In this document: in pieces, positions 55,576-64,000 of the stretch
Numbering within the stretch: position 1 is the stretch's first letter
How the letters are laid out: every line of letters begins with the position of its first letter
Assembly: GCF_025244905.1 (NCBI RefSeq)
Contig: NZ_CP104285.1
Span: 2,232,001-2,296,000 of the forward strand
DNA from: Enterobacter mori
Lineage (GTDB): Bacteria > Pseudomonadota > Gammaproteobacteria > Enterobacterales > Enterobacteriaceae
DNA length: 64,000 nt
Direction of reading: 5' to 3'
Position numbers and translations under genes: made by a program
Notes under the pieces: model-generated
The model's input: the letters and a program-made list of their open reading frames with translations, nothing else
What the model was told of the DNA's origin: nothing
Database searches by the model: none

Positions 55576-56407
55576 AGGCTTCAAGCTGACGGGTCATTGC
55601 CCCGCGTCGCCACACCAGCCAGGTGGTGAGCCAGCGCCAGTTTTCCACCAGCGGCCACGCTGCAACCTGATGGTGCCCCGGCATGCTTTCCAGCATGGAT
55701 CGGGGCATTAATGCGATGCCCGCCCCCGCAATCACGCAGGCGAGCATGCCGTGATACGACTCCATCTCATGAATACGCCCCGGCGTGGCTCTGTCGGCGT
55801 GAAACCAACTTTCCAGATGTCGGCGATAGGAGCAGTTCGCGCGAAAAGCGTAAACATCGCTGCCGCTGACCTGCATGGCTTTTGAGACTTCAGCATGCCC
55901 GGCGGGCGTCACCAGCATCATCTCTTCCCGGTAGACCGGCATACCTTCCAGCTCCGGATGGGATAGCGGCCCGTCGACAAATGCGGCGCTCAGGGTGCCT
56001 TCCAGTACCCCATCAATCATCGTCCCTGAGGGCCCGGTGGACAGTGCAAACTGAATGCGTGGATAGCGCTGGTTAAACAGCGCCAGACTCTCCGGGATGC
56101 GCACGGCGGCGGTGCTCTCCAGCGCGCCGAGGGCAAACAGCCCCTGCGGTTCGTCCCCGGCGACCACCATCCGCGCCTCGTCAACCAGGGCCAGGATCTG
56201 CCTGCTGTAGCGCAGAAAATTATGCCCGGCTGGCGATAAGCGCAAACGCTGGTTCTCGCGGATAAACAGCTCCACGCCGAGATCCGCTTCAAGCTGGCGG
56301 ATGCGGGTGGTCAGGTTTGACGGCACGCGATGCACCTTTTGCGCCGCCTGGGTGATGCTGCCGGTTTGCGCGACGGCATTAAACATTTCAAGCTGAGTTA
56401 AGACCAT
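55529..56407 (-). CDS. ptrR: LysR-type regulator PtrR (YneJ)
   Basis: A 292-aa regulator matching E. coli PtrR. HTH at residues about 3-60 ([20 protein letters not shown], then [20 protein letters not shown]). In E. coli it controls sad (yneI) and putrescine/glutamine-linked nitrogen use. Divergent from sad with a 99-bp gap. Confidence 0.95.
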   Translation of the reverse strand: MVLTQLEMFNAVAQTGSITQAAQKVHRVPSNLTTRIRQLEADLGVELFIRENQRLRLSPAGHNFLRYSRQILALVDEARMVVAGDEPQGLFALGALESTAAVRIPESLALFNQRYPRIQFALSTGPSGTMIDGVLEGTLSAAFVDGPLSHPELEGMPVYREEMMLVTPAGHAEVSKAMQVSGSDVYAFRANCSYRRHLESWFHADRATPGRIHEMESYHGMLACVIAGAGIALMPRSMLESMPGHHQVAAWPLVENWRWLTTWLVWRRGAMTRQLEAFIALLNERLQPAPSP

Positions 56408-56506
56408 AGCATTCTCGATTCGTGAATAAGGTGGTTAGTATTATTCATTTTTAAGAAATAGCAGAGTGGGCCACAATGAATCAACTGTTATTGCGAGGAG
56501 AACATC

Positions 56507-57895
56507 ATGACCCTTTCATCTGCTACTCATGCACGCTCTGTTAACCCGGCGACGGGCGAAACCCTGGCCACGTATCCCTGGGCGACAGCCGACGATGTAG
56601 AACGCGCTATTGCCCAGGCCGATGCGGGCTATCGTCTCTGGCGTCGCGAAAGCGTTTCCCATCGCGCACAGACGCTGCGCGATCTGGGCACCGCTTTGCG
56701 CCACCGCGGTGAAGAGATGGCGCGGATGATGTCCCGCGAAATGGGCAAACCCATTCTGCAGGCGCGCGCCGAGGTGGCTAAATCCGCCAGCCTGTGCGAC
56801 TGGTATGCCGAACATGGCCCGGCAATGCTGAATGCTGAACCCACGCTGGTCGAGGATCGCAACGCGGTCATCGAGTACCGTCCGCTGGGACCGATTCTGG
56901 CGGTAATGCCGTGGAACTTCCCCCTCTGGCAGGTGCTGCGCGGCGCGGTCCCCATTCTGCTGGCGGGGAATAGCTACCTGCTGAAGCACGCCCCGAACGT
57001 GCTCGGATCCGCGGATTTGATTGCGCAGATTTTTGCCGATGCCGGTTTTCCTCAGGGCGTGTTTGGCTGGGTGAACGCCACCAACGACGGCGTCAGCCAG
57101 GCCATTAACGACCGCCGTATCGCTGCGATTACCGTCACGGGAAGCGTGCGTGCCGGGGCGGCAATTGGCGCTCAGGCGGGCGCGGCGCTCAAAAAATGCG
57201 TGCTGGAGCTGGGCGGTTCCGATCCCTTTATCGTCCTGAACGATGCCGATCTGGATCTGGCGGTGAAAGCCGCAGTGGCGGGGCGTTATCAAAATACCGG
57301 ACAGGTTTGCGCAGCGGCGAAGCGTTTTATCGTGGAAGAGGGTGTGGCTGATGCCTTTACCCAACGCTTTGTCGACGCGGTCGCGGCGCTGAAGATGGGC
57401 TCGCCGGAGACGGAAGAGAACTATCTTGGCCCGATGGCGCGCTTCGATCTGCGTGATGAACTGGATCAGCAGGTGCAGGCGACGTTGGCGGAAGGGGCAA
57501 CCCTGCTGCTTGGCGGAGAGAAACTGGCTGGTGAGGGTAACTACTACGCGCCAACCGTACTCGGCAACGTCACCCCGAACATGACCGCGTTCCGCCATGA
57601 GTTGTTTGGCCCGGTGGCGGCGATTACGATCGCCAGTAATGCGGAGCATGCTTTAGCGCTGGCTAACGACAGTGATTTCGGTCTGTCTGCCACGGTCTTT
57701 ACCGCGGACTACGCGCTGGCAGAGAAATTCTCTCGCGAGCTGGAGTGCGGCGGGGTGTTTATCAATGGCTACAGCGCAAGCGATGCCCGGGTGGCTTTTG
57801 GCGGTGTGAAGAAGAGCGGCTTCGGTCGCGAGCTTTCACATTTCGGCTTGCACGAGTTCTGTAACGTGCAGACGGTCTGGAAGGATCGCGTGTAA
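56507..57895 (+). CDS. sad: NAD-dependent succinate-semialdehyde dehydrogenase Sad
   Basis: A 462-aa aldehyde dehydrogenase, E. coli YneI/Sad length. Catalytic Glu in VLELGGSDPFIVLND and Cys in YQNTGQVCAAAKRFIV; NAD-binding VTGSVRAGAAIGAQAG; conserved VMPWNFPLWQVLRGAVP. It oxidises succinate semialdehyde to succinate in GABA and putrescine breakdown. Regulated by the divergent ptrR. Confidence 0.96.
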   Translation: MTLSSATHARSVNPATGETLATYPWATADDVERAIAQADAGYRLWRRESVSHRAQTLRDLGTALRHRGEEMARMMSREMGKPILQARAEVAKSASLCDWYAEHGPAMLNAEPTLVEDRNAVIEYRPLGPILAVMPWNFPLWQVLRGAVPILLAGNSYLLKHAPNVLGSADLIAQIFADAGFPQGVFGWVNATNDGVSQAINDRRIAAITVTGSVRAGAAIGAQAGAALKKCVLELGGSDPFIVLNDADLDLAVKAAVAGRYQNTGQVCAAAKRFIVEEGVADAFTQRFVDAVAALKMGSPETEENYLGPMARFDLRDELDQQVQATLAEGATLLLGGEKLAGEGNYYAPTVLGNVTPNMTAFRHELFGPVAAITIASNAEHALALANDSDFGLSATVFTADYALAEKFSRELECGGVFINGYSASDARVAFGGVKKSGFGRELSHFGLHEFCNVQTVWKDRV

Positions 57896-57901
57896 GTTTT
57901 T

Positions 57902-57929
57902 GCCGGGTGGCGACGTCGTCTTACCCGGC
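57902..57929. repeat. REP after sad
   Basis: GCCGGGTGGCGACGTCGTCT core ending ACCCGGC, seven bases after the sad stop codon. Confidence 0.85.
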
Positions 57930-58030
57930 ATACAAAATCCGCACTGTCCTCTGTCATTATTCTGCAATGGTTCTGTCATTTTCGTTTCGTAGACTCGCTC
58001 GCGTCTAACGTATTGTTACAGAAGAAAATT

Positions 58031-59620
58031 ATGAACCTAACGCAAATTTTTCGCCGTATTGCGCAGCGCGTCATCCCCCGTCAATTTGGTCTGCTGGCCG
58101 GCATTTTTTGTATTATTGGGCTTTTCTCCGCACTGCAACTCTCCTCCACGCTTCTCCTCACCGCCTCTCTGAAAGAAGCCCAGCGCAACGAACAGCATAA
58201 CCAGCTGGCGTATCAGCAGCAGGGCAAGCTGGATCAGGCGCGCGTTTCTCTGCTGGCCGCAAGCGATTTGCTTAACCGCTCCGGCGTCTGGTTTATGCAG
58301 GATAAAGAGACCGGATCGGAAGGGAGCTGGCACAGTCTGATGGACGAGGCGCAAAAGGCGCTGGACGACTCTCATCAGGCATGGACGGCGTGGCTGGCAC
58401 TCAATCCGGCGAAAGACGAGGCGCTGGTGAACAGCTATCAGCTTTTCTACGGTGCCATTAAAGAGCAGGCAGAAGGGTTGATTAAAACGAACTCCATTGA
58501 TGCCTTTTTTGCTGTTCCCGCACAGGCGTTTCAGACCGACTTTAACGATAACTATGCGCGTTACCAGCAGCTGAGTGAGAAACAGGCCCTACAAGGGCGG
58601 CAGACGCTGGTGGCGCAGCTTTCAGATCTGCAAACGCTATTCCTGTTCGCGCCCGTCGTCCTGCTGGTGATTGCCATTCTGGTCTGGTTCGGGATGGCGA
58701 AGTGGGTCATTACGCCGCTGCGCCGGTTGATTGCACATATCAACCAGCTTTCTGCGGGCGATCTGTCCGGTACACCGCCGGCTGTAGCCTGCTTCAACCG
58801 TGAGATTGGTCAGCTCAGCGGCAGTGTTTATACTCTGCAGCATGGGCTACAGCAGCTGGTATCGCAGGTCAGCCAGGCCACGACCTCGATGGTCGAGAAC
58901 ATTGGCTCCCTGGCGCAGGGGAATCAGAAGCTGTATCAGCAGTCTGTACGACAGGCGAAAGAGCTTGAGGATGTTACGGCGAATATCGCCGCGCTGGAAA
59001 TGCATGTTGAAGGCAACACCGGCTATGCGAAGCTCGCCAGCGCCCGCGCGGATGAGGCGCGGCTGGCGGCGGCAGGCGGCGACCAGATGATGTCTACGGT
59101 GAATGCCTCCATGCAGGCGATCGTTGACCGATCCTCTGAGATGCGCGGGATCGTAGCCATGATCGACAGCGTGGCGTTCCAGACCAATATTCTTGCCCTG
59201 AACGCGGCCATTGAAGCGGCACATGCGGGCAACCAGGGGCGCGGCTTTGCCGTGGTCGCGCGTGAGGTGGGGCTGCTGGCTCGCAAAAGCAGTCATTCTA
59301 CGCAGACCATTCAGGAGCTGATCAATCACTCTTTGCAGGGCATTCATGATGGCTCAAAAGCGGTTAACCGTCTGGAAGATAACCTGCAGCAGGTTACCGG
59401 GCTGGTGGCGAATTTAAGCGGCCTGCTGAATGACATCTCCGACGCCACGCTGAGCCAGGGGGAGAGTATTCATCAGATGACTCGCCAGCTTCACGCTCTG
59501 AATCAGGTATCGCGGCAGACGGATGCGCTGGTGTCTGACGCGTCGGATGCCTCTGCACGTTTGCATCAGGAGTCGGATAATTTGCTGCAAGCCGTCTCGC
59601 GTTTTCGTCTTCCTGCCTGA
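58031..59620 (+). CDS. Methyl-accepting chemotaxis protein, non-canonical
   Basis: A 529-aa receptor: first membrane helix (about 18-45, [20 protein letters not shown]), a Tar/Tsr-like four-helix periplasmic domain, second helix (about 205-225, [20 protein letters not shown]), HAMP, and a signalling domain with tip [20 protein letters not shown]. After the tip it reads [16 protein letters not shown], where classical receptors have [13 protein letters not shown]. It lacks NWETF and ends SRFRLPA. The ligand is unknown. It lies between sad and glsB, which are neighbours in E. coli. Start ATG 58031 chosen over a frame from 58013. Confidence 0.88.
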   Translation: MNLTQIFRRIAQRVIPRQFGLLAGIFCIIGLFSALQLSSTLLLTASLKEAQRNEQHNQLAYQQQGKLDQARVSLLAASDLLNRSGVWFMQDKETGSEGSWHSLMDEAQKALDDSHQAWTAWLALNPAKDEALVNSYQLFYGAIKEQAEGLIKTNSIDAFFAVPAQAFQTDFNDNYARYQQLSEKQALQGRQTLVAQLSDLQTLFLFAPVVLLVIAILVWFGMAKWVITPLRRLIAHINQLSAGDLSGTPPAVACFNREIGQLSGSVYTLQHGLQQLVSQVSQATTSMVENIGSLAQGNQKLYQQSVRQAKELEDVTANIAALEMHVEGNTGYAKLASARADEARLAAAGGDQMMSTVNASMQAIVDRSSEMRGIVAMIDSVAFQTNILALNAAIEAAHAGNQGRGFAVVAREVGLLARKSSHSTQTIQELINHSLQGIHDGSKAVNRLEDNLQQVTGLVANLSGLLNDISDATLSQGESIHQMTRQLHALNQVSRQTDALVSDASDASARLHQESDNLLQAVSRFRLPA

Positions 59621-59682
59621 CGCAATATATAAGCCTCTGTTATACTCGCAGCCCGTTTTAGCCTGAGGGCAAGGAGCAAAGT

Positions 59683-60609
59683 GTGGCTGCGGTTATCCAT
59701 AATGAGATGCTGGACGATATTCTGGCGCAGGTCCGTCCGTTAATCGGAAAAGGTAAGGTTGCCGACTATATTCCGGCACTGGCCTCGGTGAGCGGTAATA
59801 AGCTGGGTATCGCCATATGCACGGTAGACGGGCAGCGTTTCCAGGCCGGTGATGCGACCGAGCGATTCTCAATTCAGTCCATCTCAAAGGTGCTGAGCCT
59901 GGTAGCGGCAATGCGCCAGTATGAAGAAGACGAGCTCTGGCAGCGTGTGGGGAAAGATCCCTCCGGTCAGCCGTTTAACTCGCTGCTGCAGCTTGAAATG
60001 GAACAGGGTAAACCGCGTAACCCTTTTATCAATGCCGGGGCGCTGGTGGTGTGCGATATGCTGCAAAGCCGTCTCAGCGCGCCTCGCCAGCGAATGCTCG
60101 AAATCGTGCGCCAGCTTTCTGGCGTGCAGAGCATTGCCTACGATCCGGTGGTCGCTCGCTCTGAGTTTGAACACTCCGCGCGCAATGCGGCGATAGCCTG
60201 GCTGATGAAATCCTTTGGCAATTTCCACAACGATGTGGCGACCGTTCTGCAAAACTACTTCCATTACTGTGCGCTTGAAATGAACTGTGTTGAACTGGCG
60301 CAAACGTTCCTGTTCCTCGCGCATCAGGGGCATGCGCCGCATCTTGATCAGGAGGTGGTGTCGCCGATGCAGGCCCGTCAGGTGAACGCCCTGATGGCAA
60401 CCAGCGGGATGTACCAGAATGCCGGTGAGTTCGCCTGGCGTGTCGGCTTACCGGCAAAATCCGGCGTGGGCGGCGGGGTCGTGGCCATCGTTCCCCACGA
60501 GATGGCGATTGCCGTCTGGAGCCCGGAACTCGATGAAACGGGAAATTCACTGGCAGGTGTGGCAGTACTGGAACGACTGACCCAACGGTTGGGGCGCTCG
60601 GTTTACTGA
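59683..60609 (+). CDS. glsB: Glutaminase GlsB
   Basis: A 308-aa serine-dependent glutaminase (YneH), E. coli length. Catalytic Ser-x-x-Lys in [12 protein letters not shown], conserved [14 protein letters not shown], and [20 protein letters not shown]. It hydrolyses glutamine to glutamate and ammonia. The start is a GTG with AAGGAG upstream. Its stop overlaps the yneG start by one base. Confidence 0.96.
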   Translation: MAAVIHNEMLDDILAQVRPLIGKGKVADYIPALASVSGNKLGIAICTVDGQRFQAGDATERFSIQSISKVLSLVAAMRQYEEDELWQRVGKDPSGQPFNSLLQLEMEQGKPRNPFINAGALVVCDMLQSRLSAPRQRMLEIVRQLSGVQSIAYDPVVARSEFEHSARNAAIAWLMKSFGNFHNDVATVLQNYFHYCALEMNCVELAQTFLFLAHQGHAPHLDQEVVSPMQARQVNALMATSGMYQNAGEFAWRVGLPAKSGVGGGVVAIVPHEMAIAVWSPELDETGNSLAGVAVLERLTQRLGRSVY

Positions 60610-60965
60610 TGTCGAACCTGGATCCTTTATTTGCGCGCCTGTCGCGTTCAACGTTCCGGTCGCGCTTTCGACTGGGGCCGAAAGAGCGGCAATACTGTTG
60701 GGAAAAAGGGGCTGAGACCATCGATCGCCATGCGGCGGACTTTGTCGCTCAGCGCCTTGCCTCATCCCATCCCGCGAATGACGGTAAGCAAACGCCGATG
60801 CGTGGGCATCCGGTGTTTATTGCTCAGCACGCCACCGCCACGTGCTGTCGTGGCTGCCTGGCTAAATGGCACAGCATTCCGCAGGATGTCGAGCTTACGG
60901 CGCAGCAGCAGCACTATATCGTCAGCGTGATCCATCACTGGCTGGTCATACAAATGAATGCATGA
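60609..60965 (+). CDS. yneG: YneG, DUF4186 protein
   Basis: A 118-aa protein matching E. coli YneG. The conserved centre is MRGHPVFIAQHATATCCRGC followed by LAKWH, a Cys/His group that may bind a metal. Function unknown; translational coupling with glsB (TGATG at 60607-60611) hints at a link with glutamine use. Confidence 0.94.
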   Translation: MSNLDPLFARLSRSTFRSRFRLGPKERQYCWEKGAETIDRHAADFVAQRLASSHPANDGKQTPMRGHPVFIAQHATATCCRGCLAKWHSIPQDVELTAQQQHYIVSVIHHWLVIQMNA

Positions 60966-61106
60966 CGCAAGCGTGGGATTATCTTGTTGTTCATACCCAT
61001 ACAGGGAATATGCGGCCTTGATATATATGATTAAAAGATAAATTGCTTGCTAGGTATTTTTAAGCTCAATAAGATACCGCAAGAAACATATCGGAAAAAT
61101 CTTAGT

Positions 61107-62162
61107 ATGAATGCCACTGACAAACTTAGTCCCAAGCCTCGCTTACCCGGTCGTCGGTTTGTCAAACGTATGTATCTGATGCGTTTACTCGGCACATTTC
61201 TCTGTTTTATTCCTGTCCTGTCCGTATTGATTGAACACCATCGCTCGGTCTGGCTGATGATCCTGCTAGGGGCGAATGCCTTTATTTGGCCAACGGTGGC
61301 GTGGATGCGGGCGCGTCATTCACCGACGCCCCTGATCACCGAGCACCAGCACCTGGTGCTGGATGCCGGCGCAGGGGGCTTTTGGATCGCGATGATGGCG
61401 GTTAATCCGCTTACGTCGGTGGTGATTGCGACTATTTTGCTTTCAGACAGGCTTTCTGCAGGCGGTATTACGCTGCTGAAAAAGGCCGCCGCTCTGATGC
61501 TGGGCGTATTCCTGGTGACGTGGCTGACGCAGGGGATGGCGGTAGACGCGTTCGTTTCCCAGCGGACAATGTTTGCAACCTTACCGCTGATCGCCATTTA
61601 TCTACTGGCCATGAGCATGCTAACCGACAGTATTGCGCAGCGTTTACGGATAAAAAGCCGTGAGCTGGAACGGATCGCCATGATGGATCCGCTGCTGGAT
61701 ATCGCCAATCGTCGTCTGCTGGAAAAACGTATCGATCATGAACTGAATAAACTTCGTCAGACGTGTCGTGAATCTGCTTTGATGTTTATTGATATCGACA
61801 ACTTTAAAGATGTAAATGACCGCTTTGGCCATAAGGTGGGCGATGCGATGCTGGCGACGGTATCGAAGATCCTGCATCTGGCCACTCGCCCTACAGATAC
61901 CCCAGCGCGTCTGGGGGGCGACGAATTTGTCATTTTGCTCCCGGATACCAGCGTGGATGAGGCCCAAATTGTGGCTACCCGCATTATGGACGCGGCGGCA
62001 GTAATGAAGGACGTGGCACAAGAGGCCGTGCATTGCACACTCAGTATCGGTATTGCTTGCGCAACGCGAGACACAAGCAGCGTGGCCGACTGGCTGCAGG
62101 CCGCCGATAGTGCCCTTTACCATGCCAAGCGTGAAGGCAAGAACAGAATATTCGCACACTGA
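61107..62162 (+). CDS. dgcF: Diguanylate cyclase DgcF (YneF), MASE2-GGDEF
   Basis: A 351-aa membrane enzyme: MASE2 domain with several helices (starting LPGRRFVKRMYLMRLLGTFL), then GGDEF (MMDPLLDIANRR, FIDIDNFKDVNDRFGHKVGD, RLGGDEFVILLPD). The active-site GGDEF is intact, and RPTD sits five residues before it as an inhibitory c-di-GMP site. It makes c-di-GMP from two GTP. ATG 61107 was chosen; the frame continues to a TTG at 61047. Same position as E. coli yneF. Confidence 0.93.
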   Translation: MNATDKLSPKPRLPGRRFVKRMYLMRLLGTFLCFIPVLSVLIEHHRSVWLMILLGANAFIWPTVAWMRARHSPTPLITEHQHLVLDAGAGGFWIAMMAVNPLTSVVIATILLSDRLSAGGITLLKKAAALMLGVFLVTWLTQGMAVDAFVSQRTMFATLPLIAIYLLAMSMLTDSIAQRLRIKSRELERIAMMDPLLDIANRRLLEKRIDHELNKLRQTCRESALMFIDIDNFKDVNDRFGHKVGDAMLATVSKILHLATRPTDTPARLGGDEFVILLPDTSVDEAQIVATRIMDAAAVMKDVAQEAVHCTLSIGIACATRDTSSVADWLQAADSALYHAKREGKNRIFAH

Positions 62163-62215
62163 CAATGTCTCTGTTTAAGCTACGCTTTTAATAACGCAAA
62201 GCGTCAGGAGACGTT

Positions 62216-63181
62216 ATGAAAGCACCTGTAACCCCCGCTAATGAAACAGAACGCCTGAACTCGCTGCGCGAGTCCGGCCTTCTTGAAATCGACAATTCCG
62301 TGGCATTTGACCGGCTGACGCGTCTGGCTAAACGCTTTTTCCAGGTGCCGCTGGCAATGGTCAATCTCATTGATGAACATTCACTTATTGTGAAATCCGC
62401 CGACGGTCAGGCTCCTGACACCGTTCCGCGCAATATCTCTTTTTGTGGTCATACGATCCTCAGCGAAGCGCCGCTGGTGGTGAGTGATATGCTTCAGGAC
62501 GACCGTTTTGCCGATAACCCGCTGGTGGCAGGCGACCCAAGGGTCCGTTTCTACGCGGGTTTTCCGCTGCGTTTACGTGACGGGGCGAGCGTTGGGTCAC
62601 TGTGCCTTATCGATTTCGCGCCACGTGAATTTTCCGCGGCGGATCTCGCCGTACTCGGGGACCTGGGCGCGCTGGCGGAAGATGAATTTGCCGCAGTCAG
62701 CGCGGCAACCACCGACGAACTCACCGGTTTATACAATCGACGCGGCTTTAACCAGTTTGTTCGCTTCACCCTGTCTGTCGCCAGACGTCGGGCGGAGCCG
62801 CTAACCCTGGGATGGCTGGATCTCGATCGTTTTAAAGAGATCAACGATCGTCACGGCCACGAGGAGGGTGACAAGGCATTGAAAGCGATGGCTTCGCTCA
62901 TGCAGGCTTCTTTCCGCGAGGCCGATCTGCTGGTGCGCTTTGGAGGGGACGAATTCGCAGTGCTGTTTGCCGATACGGATGAGCAGGGCGCCTGGATCGC
63001 CATGCAGTATTTGATCGAACAGGTAGAGAGCTATAACGCGCGTCAACTGCACCCCTGGTCGTTGCATTTCTCCTGGAGCTTGAGTGAGTTCGACCATAAC
63101 AGCAACGATATTCAGCAGTGGCTTAACAATGCCGATCGGAAAATGTATGCCATGAAGCAGCAGAGACATACTGAGAGATAA
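62216..63181 (+). CDS. GAF-GGDEF diguanylate cyclase
   Basis: A 321-aa cytoplasmic enzyme: GAF sensor (about residues 25-160, with ISFCGHTILSEAPLVVSDML) and GGDEF domain (TTDELTGLYNRRGF, LDLDRFKEINDRHGHEEGD, FGGDEFAVLFADT). The READ motif five residues before GGDEF is a probable product-inhibition site. Layout as in E. coli DgcP (YeaP), though the gene lies elsewhere. AGGAGACG precedes the start. It follows dgcF after 53 bp and may share its transcript. Confidence 0.9.
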   Translation: MKAPVTPANETERLNSLRESGLLEIDNSVAFDRLTRLAKRFFQVPLAMVNLIDEHSLIVKSADGQAPDTVPRNISFCGHTILSEAPLVVSDMLQDDRFADNPLVAGDPRVRFYAGFPLRLRDGASVGSLCLIDFAPREFSAADLAVLGDLGALAEDEFAAVSAATTDELTGLYNRRGFNQFVRFTLSVARRRAEPLTLGWLDLDRFKEINDRHGHEEGDKALKAMASLMQASFREADLLVRFGGDEFAVLFADTDEQGAWIAMQYLIEQVESYNARQLHPWSLHFSWSLSEFDHNSNDIQQWLNNADRKMYAMKQQRHTER

Positions 63182-63258
63182 CGAAATCCTATGTATTCCG
63201 TTATTGCGTTACGGAAATGTTAATAGCAATCTGGAGAGATTCATCAAAAGGACAAAAC

Positions 63259-63786
63259 ATGAACTCTCCACTGCATATTAAAACCCTCTCCAGGGACGAC
63301 ATTCTGTCCCACATTGATGCGCTGGCCGATATCCTCGAAAACTGTGTTAACGGCGGCGCATCCGTCAGCTTTATGCTGCCTTTCAGTCACGACAAAGCGC
63401 GCACGTTCTGGCGCGGAACTGCTGAAAGCGTTGGCCGCCATGAGCGTACCGTTCTGGCGTGCGTTGATGAGCAGGACGGCATTATTGGAACTGTACAGCT
63501 CATCACCGATCAGCCGGAAAATCAGCCGCACCGCGCGGATGTCGCAAAACTGCTGGTTCACGAAAAGGCCCGCCGTAAAGGGGCGGCAATGGCGCTAATG
63601 GAGACCCTTGAAGTGATTGCGCGCGAAAGAGGGCTGTCGGTTCTGGTACTGGATACCTCCACCGGTAGCGGCGCGGAGACGTTTTACCAGCGTGCCGGGT
63701 GGAAAAAAGTCGGCGAGATCCCGCGCTATGCCTTGATGCCCGATGGTGCGATGACGGCGACATCCGTTTTCTATAAATTCTTATGA
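63259..63786 (+). CDS. GNAT acetyltransferase
   Basis: A 175-aa enzyme with acetyl-CoA motif KLLVHEKARRKGAAMALMET (about residues 104-123) and LVLDTSTGSGAETFYQRAGW. AAAGGAC lies upstream of ATG 63259; the frame extends 14 codons up to 63217 without support. Substrate unknown. It and the GAF-GGDEF gene take the place of E. coli yneE. Confidence 0.87.
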   Translation: MNSPLHIKTLSRDDILSHIDALADILENCVNGGASVSFMLPFSHDKARTFWRGTAESVGRHERTVLACVDEQDGIIGTVQLITDQPENQPHRADVAKLLVHEKARRKGAAMALMETLEVIARERGLSVLVLDTSTGSGAETFYQRAGWKKVGEIPRYALMPDGAMTATSVFYKFL

Positions 63787-63849
63787 TTATTTTTCACAAT
63801 TACCTGATGAGTTGATCCAAACAGGGGTTCTGGTCTGAAAGGTTTGATA

Positions 63850-63865
63850 AGTTATTACACCAATC
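63850..63865. promoter_or_regulatory. Possible ExuR/UxuR half-operator before uxaB
   Basis: GTTATTACACCAAT resembles the ExuR/UxuR palindrome (ATTGGT..ACCAAT) in its right half only. It lies about 40 bp before the uxaB start, where such control is known in E. coli. Confidence 0.35.
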
Positions 63866-63902
63866 TTATCAGGCTGTATGACTAATCGAAAAGGACCCCA
63901 AT

Positions 63903-64000
63903 GTGAACACACTCAACCGACGTGATTTCCCCGGTGCTCTCTACCCTGAACGTATCATTCAGTTTGGCGAAGGTAACTTCCTGCGTGCGTTCGTTGACTG
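63903..64000 (+). CDS. uxaB: Tagaturonate reductase UxaB (5' end, partial)
   Basis: The first 32 residues ([20 protein letters not shown], then [13 protein letters not shown]) match UxaB of E. coli, the NADH-dependent reductase of tagaturonate in galacturonate breakdown. The start is GTG 63903 with AAAAGG upstream; the ATG two bases earlier is followed at once by a stop. The gene runs off the right edge. Confidence 0.93.
   Translation, partial: MNTLNRRDFPGALYPERIIQFGEGNFLRAFVD

Noticed and set aside
63901..63906. ATG at 63901 as the uxaB start
   Set aside because: It is followed immediately by TGA; the overlapping GTG at 63903 gives the UxaB N-terminus.

Overview
The window is chromosomal DNA of an enteric gammaproteobacterium (Enterobacteriaceae), most like Enterobacter or a close relative such as Lelliottia or Leclercia. 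Much of it follows the gene order of two Escherichia coli segments: trg-ydcI-ydcJ-opgD-rimL-ydcK-tehAB-ydcL-ydcO-ydcN-rlhA-yncJ and ydeE-eamA-marBAR-marC-sotB-ptrR-sad-glsB-yneG-dgcF-uxaB. Blocks absent from that E. coli order are inserted between them. The genus is an inference from gene content (urtABCDE, frmRA, PQQ dehydrogenase paralogue, tandem phzF-like genes) and typical enteric repeats (one 127-bp ERIC, several REP/BIME units); no rRNA or tRNA is present.

Layout. 1-6612: end of a giant secreted adhesin, its type I secretion ABC transporter and membrane-fusion protein, an unknown two-helix-turn-helix regulator, and a LuxR-type HTH protein fused to an EAL c-di-GMP phosphodiesterase. 6615-8549: stress-type membrane-anchored protein, acetyltransferase, LysR regulator. 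8550-9480: small low-GC island with an NrdA-like ATP-cone fragment and an unknown 85-aa gene. 9533-10994: formaldehyde-sensing frmRA. 11108-18238: ERIC, trg chemoreceptor, PQQ dehydrogenase, ydcI, ydcJ. 18281-22703: inserted block of carboxylesterase, LysR regulator, aminotransferase and amino-acid binding protein. 22946-27918: opgD, rimL, ydcK, tehAB. 27915-30851: a PepT-like tripeptidase divergent from a DppA-like binding protein. 30987-37680: ydcL, EamA exporter/AraC regulator, ydcO/ydcN, rlhA, yncJ. 37977-41235: an unknown exported protein, FtrA-type regulator divergent from a rhodanese, and a cobalamin-independent methionine synthase-like gene preceded by MetR and MetJ sites. 41250-46883: urea ABC transporter urtABCDE behind a sigma-54 promoter and an NtrC-like site. 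46882-53231: Zur-controlled zinT, ydeE, eamA, marRAB/marC, sotB. 53403-57895: duplicated PhzF-like genes, acetyltransferase, ptrR, sad. 58031-64000: chemoreceptor, glsB-yneG, two diguanylate cyclases, acetyltransferase and the start of uxaB.

Shared themes. c-di-GMP enzymes occur at both ends (one EAL protein beside the adhesin, two GGDEF proteins near uxaB). Nutrient regulation can be read from DNA sites: NtrC/sigma-54 for urea uptake, MetJ/MetR for methionine synthesis, Zur for zinc, FrmR for formaldehyde, MarR/MarA for drug stress. The most unusual features are the ATP-cone island, the adhesin/LuxR-EAL locus, the doubly controlled metE-like gene, and the inserted LysR-aminotransferase-binding protein block. 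No CRISPR array, prophage or complete insertion sequence was found.
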